Below are positions 36,557 through 46,112 of a stretch of 64,000 bases of DNA, piece after piece. The notes below the pieces were generated by a model. That model was not told where the DNA came from. It saw only the letters and a list, made by a program, of their open reading frames with translations, and did not search any database. Position 1 is the stretch's first letter, and every line of letters begins with the position of its first letter. This DNA is from Ananas comosus (lineage: Eukaryota > Streptophyta > Magnoliopsida > Poales > Bromeliaceae): contig NC_033626.1 of the NCBI RefSeq assembly GCF_001540865.1, positions 10,633,446 to 10,697,445 on the forward strand. The letters run 5' to 3'. Both the position numbers and the translations under genes were made by a program.

Positions 36557-37352
36557 TTAATTATATATAGGCTGAGTGAATAATCTCAGTTTAGTTGAAA
36601 TTGGGCCAATGTTGTTGGTCCATAAAAACAAATCCAATAGGCAAATAAAAAAGCAAAATTTTATTAAATTTATACATTTTCCTTTTCTTTCTTTCTTTCA
36701 CAGAGCTCTAAATTTTCAATATGTTTCTCTCTTTCTCTTTTTCTGTCTCTCACCCTAAGTGGCCAAGCCGGAAGCCCTCCAAGTTACCAACTAACAGCAT
36801 ATGCCCACCGTTGACTATCTTATTATTAATTGTATACTTGAGAAAATATACAGAATATTTTTAAAATAAAAAATTATTATTCATATAAAATTTTAATTTT
36901 AGTTATATATGATTGGATAGTTTAATCCAATATTTATCTATATAATTTATTTATTTTTGACTGCATAAATGGAAATGAATAATATGGAGATTGAAGGCGG
37001 AAGAGAAGACATGTGAGGCTGAAAAGATTAGATATTTAACTCATAAATTATTTTTCTTCATATTATAATAGTATATTTCATATAATTATTTTGTACTTTG
37101 AACTATTAGACATATTTTTGTATCAAATTATAGATAATGTTCTATACAAATTAAACTATTGATCGTATGATGTTGAGAATTTCAAGCAGCTCGTTTAGGG
37201 CTCGAGCTCGCTTGACTCGAAATTAGGCTCGCTCGAGCTCGGCTCGAATTAATTTCAATCCAAGCTTGAGCTTAAATTTAGGCTCAAAATTAATTTCAAG
37301 CCGAATTTGAGCCGATGTAAGCTTGCTCGAGCTCGGCTCGTTTCCACCCCTA
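36112..37352. mobile_element. Complete non-autonomous hAT element
   Basis: It starts TAGGGCTGGCAAATGAGC and ends with the inverse of TAGGGGTGGAAACGAGC. Perfect 8-bp duplications GCTAGTTG flank it (36104-36111 and 37353-37360). TAGGG-type termini with an 8-bp duplication are hAT features. Both ends are rich in GGCTCG/CGAGC words. The 1241 bases encode no transposase. A (TA)n tract and a short-family MITE are nested at 36240-36540. Confidence 0.9.
36271..36520. mobile_element. Foldback MITE, short family, nested in the hAT element
   Basis: Left TAGAGCTAATATGCTATCGA, right inverse TAGAACTAGTATGCTATCG. Inside are CTGGTGCTTTCGATTTTTTG and CCTTGTAGGGACCACTCAA. A homologous copy sits at the equivalent place in the second hAT copy (41084-41337). 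Confidence 0.8.
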
Positions 37353-38277
37353 GCTAGTTGCGAAGCCTCCCAATAGCAATCCTTGCAGCATCGTCTTTGG
37401 TACGATTAGCATTCGAAGACAATGTGCCCCAACTTGTAATGACTTCTATATATGATTCGGCTACTCCGAATTTCTACATCGAAGTAAGAGAAAAATCTCA
37501 AGCCCGCATGTAATGTCATTCCGTACCTTGGAGCATGAGGCGAAAATTTAGCGCAGATCTTGCGAAGTAAACGGCGAAAATTAATATCAACGCTAATAGG
37601 TGTTGCCATTGTTGTAGTCAAATGAAAGATGAGAGGAAGTATAGTTCATCACTCCGGAAGAGGAGTGAAAAAAAATTCTAAGAATTGGGATAAGAATTTG
37701 GAGCCGACTAATATTAATCTACCGTAACGATTTGGTTCGGTTCAGAGGTTCAGAGAGAGGCTGTTTAATAGTTCAGTTCAGATGTTTAGAGATACAATGA
37801 GCAGTTCAGTTCAAGTGCTAGATAAGTAGTCCGATTTAGAATGCATTTGGTTCAGTTTTCATACAAAAAATCAGAGAGGCAATTCATTGTTTCAGTTCAG
37901 ATGTTTAGAGCCGCAATGAGCAGTTCGGTTCAAGTGCTAATTTAGAGAAGAGAAAAGTAAGAGAAGATAGAGAATCGGTTCAAATAGGTGGTTCAGTTCA
38001 AAGTGGGGCTATGAGGGTTAAAAGTGACTTGCCACGTGGCAAGAAATATTATGACTTTATATAGGTTTATAATTATTCATAACACTGTTATTATTTTATT
38101 CTACAATGATTCCTCCTCCACTTTTATTTTGTCAGTGCTTTAGGCAAAATACATAACGAAATTTATCGGATACATGTGCTAGAATCTCCCACACGCAAAA
38201 TTTTTAATGAGGCCCAAACTAAAAAGGTGTCCTCCACGTACGTAAGTAGAGAACAACTAGGGCAAGAAACCTACCCC

Positions 38278-38291
38278 ATGCATGCATGCAT
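38278..38291 (+). promoter_or_regulatory. Overlapping RY motifs (CATGCATG)
   Basis: CATGCATGCATGCA contains three overlapping CATGCA words about 150 bases before the mannanase start. RY elements bind B3-domain regulators of seed genes; a seed role suits a mannanase, but that link is inference. Confidence 0.5.
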
Positions 38292-38390
38292 AAATACTCC
38301 ACCAGAGTCGTTACACTTTCCAATCCTATATTAATTCCAAGATCCCTGACTTGGGCATGCCTTGTTGAGTTAGCATCTACATATGTGCTC

Positions 38391-38398
38391 TATATAAA
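38391..38398 (+). promoter_or_regulatory. TATA box of the mannanase gene
   Basis: TATATAAA lies 45 bases before the start codon, so transcription would start only some 15-20 bases upstream of ATG at 38443. Confidence 0.55.
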
Positions 38399-38442
38399 CT
38401 CTCCAAATACGAGAACTATACGTATTTTTACATAAAACAAAA

Positions 38443-41400
38443 ATGAAGAGTAAACAACTCTTTCTTAGCCTCACTCTCGTAGCATTCCTCGCCTTGCAAC
38501 AATGCACCGCTTCCGTCGGCGGCGGCATCGGCAGTGGCTCGGGCTTTGCGAGGGCGATCGGGGCTTGTTTCGTGGTCGATGGGCGCCCGTTCTACTCGAA
38601 CGGGTTCAACGCGTATTGGCTCATGTACATGGCGTCGGACCCCGCGGACCGCGACAAGGTGACCACCACATTCCAACAAGCCGCTGATCTTGGAGTCACA
38701 GTGATCAGGACTTGGGCTTTTAGTGATGGAGGATACAGGCCATTGCAGTACTCTCCACGGAGGTATGTTAGAGGTTTGGTGTTTATACTATACATATATA
38801 TATATATTAGTATATATTATATATTGCTTGTCACTTTTTTAAGCGTAACACGTAATGATAAATTATAGCTTGCTTATAGAATCATAGAAGCAATTTAAAT
38901 AGTTAAGTCATCTATATATTATGCTATCAAGATACCACACAAAATTTGTTTTTTTTTATACGGTGAAGATCATACACGCAACAAACTCATAAACTCGTTT
39001 TAGTACATGTTTGGGTGCGTATCATTCGTCAGAAAGAAAAAAAGTGTATGCTGAGTTGACATTTAATTAATTATAACTAGGTTTATTATATACTTTTATA
39101 TATATATATTATATATATTATATATATATATTTATATGTTATATATATTATATTGTATGTATGTATGTATGTATATAAAATAGTTCGATTGATCCTACAC
39201 AATACATGATCAAAATCAGATCGAGCAGATGACTAGTTATTATATTAACGTGTTAGATGTTAACGAACATCATCAGTCTGCTATATCGATATTGAATTTG
39301 CGAAAATATATGTCAAAGCACATCGGTAAACTATATATGAGCAGATGCTAGTTATTATCTAACGTGTTAGATTGTTACGAACATCATCAGTCTGTACATC
39401 AATATGAATTTGCGAAAATATATAAAGCACATCTAAACTATATATGAACCATTTTTATTTTAAGTCAGTTAATAATATTTTGACTTTAAAAATTACGCTA
39501 ATTACTTACTCTAGTGAATTTATTGTTGTAAATTTTATATGAAACATATATACTAGCTAAAACTGTAAAAATAAATGACATGTACATTTAAATTTTAAAG
39601 ACAAAGTGTCGTTGGTTTTGAAATGTTAGATAATAAAATAAAAATTTTGAAAAATTGAATAACCAAATCTAAATGATTCACAGTTCATGTTACTTCTGTA
39701 CGTTTTACTATATACAAAACTTAGAATTCTAGCACATGTATCTACAATGCAAAAGGCTTTTTGGTCTATCTAGTGACTCTTGTGGGCTGATCCGAGCTTC
39801 TTAACTTGGTATCAGAGCTTGTATTTTTATTTTTATTTTTATTTTGTTTGTAATCAGGGGTTAGATTTTGTGATATCTGAGGCCAAGAAGCATGGGATCT
39901 ACCTAATACTGAGCTTGGTTAACAATTGGGATGGTTTTGGTGGGAAGAAGCAATACGTGCAATGGGCAAGGGACAAGGGCCACTACTTGGGATCTGATGA
40001 TGATTTCTTCAGGGATGATGTTGTAAAGGGATATTACAAGAACCACATCAAGGTTAAACTAACTGAGTTTTTGATTAGTTTTTATGTTAAACTTAACTTG
40101 TTAATAATATACGATCTCTCCTTGTATTAGTTCTTTATTAATTTGCTGCAATATAATTAATTAATTAATTAATTAGGCAATTCTCACGAGGGTTAATACC
40201 ATAACTGGAGCTGCGTACGAGGATGATCCCACCATATTTGCGTGGGAGCTCATGAACGAGCCAAGATGCGAAAGCGACCTCTCGGGGAAGACCCTGCAGG
40301 TAATTAATTATTAATTGCATGATAATTCATCTTATTAGTATGTATATGTATATAAAAATTAAAAAGGAAAAAATAATACACATGGCAGATGTTTTGAACA
40401 TACATCTTGTTATATAAAACATGTTTATTTTATCAAAAGTCAAACACGGTGAAGTTGTTTTTGGCTGTAAATACTCATTTTCATTACTTGATTCGCTATA
40501 AATTAAATTTTTTCATACTTCCAACCTTTTCAATTCCCCTACATATGTGAAACGAAGAGATTAAAAAACAAGATACTATTGCAACTTTTTTGATCCTCCT
40601 AATTCACTACAACAGAATTAGATTATAGGGACACATATTTGGAACACTTTTGTGTAAGTATTTTATTTATGCCAAATTTTTTTAAAAAAAATTACTAAAA
40701 TCTAAATATAAAGCCCAATCCAAAAAAGTTGCAATAGTATCTTGTTTTTTAATCTCTTCGTTTCACATATGTAGGGGAATTGAAAAGGTTGGAAGTATGA
40801 AAAAATTTAATTTATAGCGAATCAAGTAATGAAAATGAGTATTTACAGCCAAAAACAACTTCACCGTGTTTGACTTTTGATAAAATAAACATGTTTTATA
40901 TAACAAGATGTATGTTCAAAACATCTGCCATGTGTATTATTTTTTCCTTTTTAATTTTTATATACATATACATACTAATNAAAAAAAAAAGCTCGGAATT
41001 CATTTCAAGCCGAGCTTGAGCATTACTCGGCTCGTTCGAATTAGGCTCGAAAAACTCGAATATATATATATATATATATATATAGTAGAACTACTATGCT
41101 ATCGAAAGTATAGAAGATCAGGTGCTTTCGATTTTTTGATTCTTAGACCAACCCTTTTAATCATTTCTTATCTTTGGATTAATACTATTATTATCTTGTA
41201 GGGACCACTCAATCCTGAGGATATTATTTAATCCTAGGAGGGACCGCAATCATCCCAACCATACAATTCTTAATCAAAAAGTCAAAAATTCAAAAACATC
41301 AAATCCTCTATATTTTCGATAGTATAGTAGTTCTACACTATATATAAATATATAAATATATATATATATATATTAAAAAATATATAAATATAATATATTT

Positions 41401-44400
41401 TAATTATATATAGGCTGAGTGAATAATCTCAGTTTAGTTAAAATTGGGTCAATGTTGTTGGTACTAAATTTAACATTTCCATCTTATTTCTTTCCTTTCA
41501 CAAAACTCTAAATTTTTCAATATTTTTCTCTCTTTTTCTTTTTTTGTCTTCACCCCTAAGTAGCCAAGGCGTAAAAAAGACGCATCCTTCAAAAGTTACC
41601 CAAGTATCAGCAGATCCGCCAATTGCCTACTGCTTGCTATTAATTAATGCTTAGAGCAAAAAACATGAATATTTTTTAAAATCAACAAATTACTTCTTCA
41701 TCATAAACATTTAATTTTCAGTTATATATGATTGCATACGTTTACTCACATATTTATCATATAATTTTATCTGTAGTTTTGACGCCGGCAAAATGAAAAA
41801 TGAATAATATGGGATTGAAGGCGGAAGAGAAAGACATGTGAGGCTGAAAAAATTAGATATTAGACTCATCAAATCAAGACATGTGAGGCTGAAAAAATTA
41901 GATATTCGACTCATAAATTATTTTTCTTCATATTATAATACTATATTTCATATAATTATTTTGTATTTTGAACTATTAGACATATTTTTGTATCAAATTA
42001 TAGATAATGTTCTATACAAATTAATTAAACTATTGATTGTATAATGTTGAGAATTTCAAGCAGCTCGTTTAGGGCTCGAGCTCGCTCGACTCGAAATTAG
42101 GCTCGCTCGAGCTCGGCTCGAATTAATTTCAATCCAAGATTGAGCTTAAATTTAGGCTCGAAATTAATTTCAAGCCGAATTTGAGCCGAGGTAAGCTCGC
42201 TCGAGATCGGCTTGTTTCCACCCCTACAAATAAGTGTTGGTAACTTAGCAGCACCTTTTTTAGGTTATACCAATACTCTTAAACTGTCATTATATACCTA
42301 ACGACCCCACATAAAGCAACACTTTTTAAAAGTGTAGGTAATTTAGTCAGCAGTATTTTTGTTGACCTGTACCGACATTTAAAAGTATCGCTATACACCA
42401 TTTTTGTTGTAGCGATTCTATACTTCTGTGAAAATTTTTAATAAAATAAATCAAAACGTAGGATGATGATAGTTTCAAAGTCATTGAATTTCTATTAAAG
42501 AAATACTAGTACAAAATAGCTAAAATAAAAATAGCAAAAATAGCTCTTGAAAATGATAATTTTTAATCACCGAGAGCCAAACAACTCATGTATCTTTACA
42601 AAATAGCTAAAATAAAAATAGCAAAAATACATACTCTTATAAATACCCACTTTTTCACTTTTTTCATGACTTAAAAAAAATCTAAATTTTACCCTCTCAA
42701 AATTTTAAATTAATATACTTACCTTCCCTATTCAGGTTATGCTGCAATAATTCGGTCTATTGTTTATAATTTATAATTGGATATATCTACCTTCCCTATT
42801 CAGGTTGTGCTATCATTCTGTCTATTGAAAATAGATGGAATACATAAAGAAATTATTTTTTTTCTATTGAACAGTAAAGATAGTTTTGTTATTCTGCTCT
42901 CTCCGTTAACGTCATAACCTTCTGAAAACATTTTCAAATTTTAATGAGGGAGAAAAATATAGATTTTTGAAAGTAAAAAAAACAGTAAAAAAACGGATAT
43001 TTACGTAAAGGTGTTCTGCATTTTAGCTTTAAAGAATTATTAATAAAAAAAAATTGAATAAACCTGGTTACTTTCAGCCAGTACTAATTAAGCGACTAAC
43101 CTCAGTCAATTTATCTGTTATTATTAATTTCAGAATATTATTAATCTGATCAGCCATTAAGTAAATTCAACAAATTTTAGGGCTAAATTAATGTATATAT
43201 GGTTAATTAAAACAACTATAATGTTCATAAAGATTATCTAATTTTCTGAAGTTTCAATAACTACCTGCAATTAAACATATATTTAGCAAAATCTGTAAAA
43301 TATTATAGATAATTAACAATTCATTGAACTGATACATGATGGTGGTAAGCGAATTTACTAAGCATGCAAGTATGCAACTGATGAACACATCTGATTTAAT
43401 GTGCAGGCATGGATCACAGAAATGGCTGCTCATGTCAAGTCCATTGACAGCAACCACATGCTCGAAATCGGGATCGAAGGATTCTACGGCGAGTCGATGC
43501 CGGATCGTAAGCAATTCAACCCCGGCTACAAAGTCGGCACCGATTTCATCTCCGACAACCAGATTCCTGGGATTGATTTTGCCACAATTCATGCATACCC
43601 TGATCAGTGGTGAGCACTTAATCCTGCAATTCGATCGATTTGTTGCTCTATAAAAGCTTAAATTACTAGAGAATGATATTCAATGTACATATTCTATGTA
43701 TTGGGCCCGAAAATTTTAAATGCTTTTTTTTTTTAATTTCTCTTCTAATAGTATAAAATAATGGTGAGAACTGTCCAAAAGTACGTCAATTTTTTCGGCT
43801 TTTTAAAATATAAAAACATGTTAGTTTGGCAATACAATATACCTCAACTAGATCTAATTGGTTTTGCTTTTGGAAATTTATGTAGGGATTTATTGTACTT
43901 GCCTTGTGAGATAATTATTTGCATCATTCTAGGGAAAGAAAAATTGAAAAAAAAAATCCACCAAAAATAACAATAAGGAAACACCAATGCTATCATATTT
44001 CTTCTTTTTTATCTCTCAAAAAAAAAAAAAAAATTCTTCTTTTTTAAACTGAATATAAATCTTGTGTTCAATGTCATTTGTTCTTTACCAACTAAAATTT
44101 TTATAGAAAACTAGTTTCTCACTTAATACCAGAATTTTCTGTTTTAGAAAAATTAAAAATAAAATTTGCTCCCTTCATAATTGGGTTAATTACATATGAA
44201 ATTGTATATACTTATTGAACATAAGAGCATAAGATTTAGTTTATTATTGAGATTTTTTTAAAAATTAATTTAGCATTTTTTAATATATATATATTTTTTA
44301 TAATAATGCGAATGGAGTGCACCCTAAATCTACTGAGCTCAAAATGGATGGAACGCAGGATCTCGGGCTCGAGCGACGGAGACCAACTCGCGTTCGTGCA

Positions 44401-44773
44401 AACGTGGATCCGAGCCCACGCCCGCGACGCGGCGGCGGTGCTCAAAAAGCCGCTCATGCTCACGGAGTTCGGCAAATCGTCGCGGTCCCCGGGCTACACC
44501 GTGGGCGCACGCGACGCCTACTTCCTCGCGGTCTACGAGGCGGTCTACGCCTGCGCGCGCGGCGGTGGACCCTGCGCCGGCGCGATCTTCTGGCAAGTGA
44601 TGGCCGACGGGATGGCCGCGTGGACCGACGGCTACGACGTCGTTTTTTCGCAGAGCCCCTCCACGAAAAGCGTTATTGCGCAGCAGTCCACCAGGATTTC
44701 GAACCTAAATGTCCCTGCTAGTAATAATAAATTTGTTGAAGGGGGTTTCGATAATTTGGTGCGAGGGGATTAG
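38443..44773 (+). CDS. Mannan endo-1,4-beta-mannosidase, secreted (GH5)
   Basis: Exons: 38443-38762, 39858-40052, 40177-40299, 43407-43609, 44359-44773. The product (about 420 residues) hydrolyses internal beta-1,4 links in mannans and glucomannans of the cell wall. A signal peptide is visible ([18 protein letters not shown]). Catalytic residues of the family are the acid/base Glu in WELMNEP (codon 40258-40260) and the nucleophile Glu in LTEFG (codon 44465-44467). Also present: [23 protein letters not shown] and IFWQVM. Exons 2-5 join cleanly, but exon 1 ends in phase 2 while GLDFV in exon 2 needs phase 0, and the usual 7-8 residues between SPG and GLDF are absent. Either a micro-exon was missed or lost, or splicing uses an acceptor near 39815 that adds an odd YFYFYFYF stretch. 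Otherwise intact. Confidence 0.85.
39223..39445. repeat. Tandem pair in mannanase intron 1
   Basis: Two adjacent units (39223-39338, 116 bases; 39339-39445, 107 bases) both begin GAGCAGATG and end AAACTATATAT. They differ mainly by small deletions, a pattern that may be a read-error or haplotype artefact of assembly. Confidence 0.75.
39805..39818 (+). other. Primer-binding-site-like word before exon 2
   Basis: TTGGTATCAGAGCTTG matches the initiator-Met primer-binding site of plant LTR retroelements and the one in the Cassandra element at 61.55 kb. No LTR is visible beside it, so it may be a relic. Confidence 0.45.
40334..40979. repeat. Perfect 259-bp inverted repeat in mannanase intron 3
   Basis: Arm 1 is 40334-40592 and arm 2 is 40721-40979; I find no mismatch by eye. 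The 128-base spacer contains a CACTA-like terminus. Arm 2 ends exactly at the N at 40980, which suggests a misjoin rather than biology. Confidence 0.9.
40608..40730 (+). mobile_element. CACTA-like terminal fragment
   Basis: It begins CACTACAACAGAATTAGATT and resembles 29165-29318 read in reverse. It forms most of the loop of the inverted repeat. Confidence 0.5.
40980..40980. other. Single N, assembly join
   Basis: It separates the end of the inverted repeat from the left-truncated hAT copy, so sequence is probably missing. Confidence 0.85.
40981..42226. mobile_element. hAT-type element, left end lost at the gap
   Basis: It starts inside the GGCTCG-rich arm and ends CCACCCCTA, the same right terminus as the complete copy. 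CAAATAAG (42227-42234) would be the right half of its target duplication, but the left half is not in the assembly. It holds a (TA)n tract, a nested short-family MITE, and a middle part similar to 36550-37200. Confidence 0.8.
41084..41337. mobile_element. Foldback MITE, short family, nested in second hAT copy
   Basis: Left GTAGAACTACTATGCTATCG, right CGATAGTATAGTAGTTCTAC. Same place in the hAT element and close in sequence to the nested copy at 36271-36520. Confidence 0.8.
42235..42412 (-). mobile_element. CACTA-like subterminal fragment
   Basis: Minus strand begins CGCTACAACAAAAATGGTG and contains repeated ACACTTTTAAAA-type words (CGATACTTTTAAATGTCGG, CTACACTTTTAAAAAGTGTTG), as in CACTA subterminal repeats. 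The hAT element next to it may have jumped into it. Confidence 0.45.
42604..43029. mobile_element. Decayed TIR MITE in mannanase intron 3
   Basis: Left words AGCTAAAAT and CCCACTTTTTCACTTTTTTC are mirrored at the right by GTAAAAAAACGGATATTTAC and GCATTTTAGCT. The words recall the element at 27675, so it may be an old relative. Confidence 0.5.
44011..44033 (+). mobile_element. Minimal SINE tail insertion (23 bp)
   Basis: Only ATCTCTC plus an A-run, the very end of the SINE family, is present. It is flanked by TTCTTCTTTTTT on both sides (43999-44010 and 44034-44045), a 12-bp duplication. This is an almost fully 5'-truncated insertion in mannanase intron 4. Confidence 0.65.
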
Positions 44774-46112
44774 TTAATTGAGTAAGTTACTCGAAATAAA
44801 AACATCAAAGACTCTAATGTACTTTTTTTTTTTTTTTGTAATAAGAAGATAGGGTGGTTGATCCAATGTGGTAGGATCATTAATTAATAAAAGTGAATGA
44901 GGATGCACGGAGCCACGGAGTTGTATGATCACTGGCACTATTTGAAATAACTGAGTGCTCAGAAAAGTTTAATCAGCAGGAGAGTAACAATTTGTCACAG
45001 AATTTGCTTATTTTGGCGCTCAAGTTTTTCGACAGATCCTGACGATTTCGAAACAGATTGATTTTTATTTTATTTTTTTTTTACCCTCATTTATCACTTT
45101 ATTCGGGATCAGTTGGGATTAGAATGAATCTTTGACAAAATCAGAATATATCTGACGGAAGCTTCACTGATCCAAATCAATTTGCAGCCCTACCCATGGG
45201 GTCTTTTTTGTATTTTTATTTTTTTAATCATTGCCTGTAGGTCCGTTGTCCTATCTCCCATCCATCCCAAACTGATCTACTGCTAGTACGTATCAGATAA
45301 AATTCCTTTTTTTTTTTTTTTATAAATATACATATGCAGAATTCAAAATCTTTTATCATTCAGAAACTCGATCTATACCATAAGAACCACTGTACTAGAA
45401 AAAAGTTTTTCCACCTATGCAACTTATCATTAGGATGCCAGTGCATGCCCAAGGGCTCTCCCTGCTCTCATCAGTTGTGGAAGCAATTAAAGTGTGTGAG
45501 AAAGATATAAAAAAGATATTATTAATGAGATATACAGTACATCTACTGGCCCCATTTTCTTGAAAAAGAAAAAGAGAAAGGAAAAAAGAAAAGTACAGCT
45601 GCATGCAAGAAATTTCAAATGAAACTTTTTTAGCAACATTTTTGGTGCCAGCTTCTTCTTTCCAAGAAGAAAACAAAAGACAGCTAATTAATACATATCT
45701 TTTTTGGTGCAACTTCACACCACATACATATATATTTGCTACATTAACATCTCCTCCAAATCTTCCTTCGGAGGATTTTCTTTAGGGCCAATACTTTAGC
45801 TCCATGCACTCTAAAACAAAACCAATAAAAAAAAAACTAAAATAAAACTCTCTTCTTTTATTTACAACTTCTTTGAGAAAATGTATTCAAGCAAGACACA
45901 AATATCTCTCGTACCTTTTGGCCTATAAAGCTACTAAAAATTTGATCCTTGCACCTTCACCGTAAAATATCTTTCTATTAGATCAGTCCTTTCGGATATG
46001 TTATCTTCAATTGTTAGATCGTTTCACACGAATTTTAAGAGAGAAACTGCGCCTGAAAAAGACGGATCTGATAGAATTTCATTTTCTTTATCCCTCGTAC
46101 CATGCATGCAGT
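44774..46112. other. Convergent 3' regions of mannanase and HSF genes
   Basis: The two genes converge here. No further gene is supported; a 107-residue minus-strand frame at 45395-45718 has no known family. Confidence 0.45.

Larger units (their letters stand above)
35716..37621 (-). pseudogene. Broken gene, possible dsRNA-binding-like protein
   Basis: Two minus-strand segments (37621-37361 and 36103-35716) belong to one reading frame once the hAT element is left out. The N-terminal part contains APRYGMTLHAGLRF and, after a one-base frameshift, TKDDAARIAIGRLRN, a pattern like the ends of a double-stranded-RNA-binding domain. Then follows a stretch of charged, coiled-coil-like sequence (YYEERKYLTGLYNQ, REELRDEYEMLKLDYDF) and a Pro/Asp-rich tail (NPDEYVMAPSPDHSP). 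Damage: the frameshift near 37415, an in-frame TAG lying within the target duplication, another frameshift near 35880, and the 1241-base insertion. The RNA-binding assignment is inference from a pattern, not a firm family match. Confidence 0.6.
37622..38442 (+). other. Mannanase upstream region
   Basis: 37740-38000 has short repeats of GTTCAGTTCAGATG words. The proximal part carries CATGCATG repeats and a TATA box, annotated separately. Confidence 0.5.

Noticed and set aside
44317..44721. Arg-rich frames overlapping mannanase exon 5
   Set aside because: Byproducts of GC-rich coding sequence in another frame.
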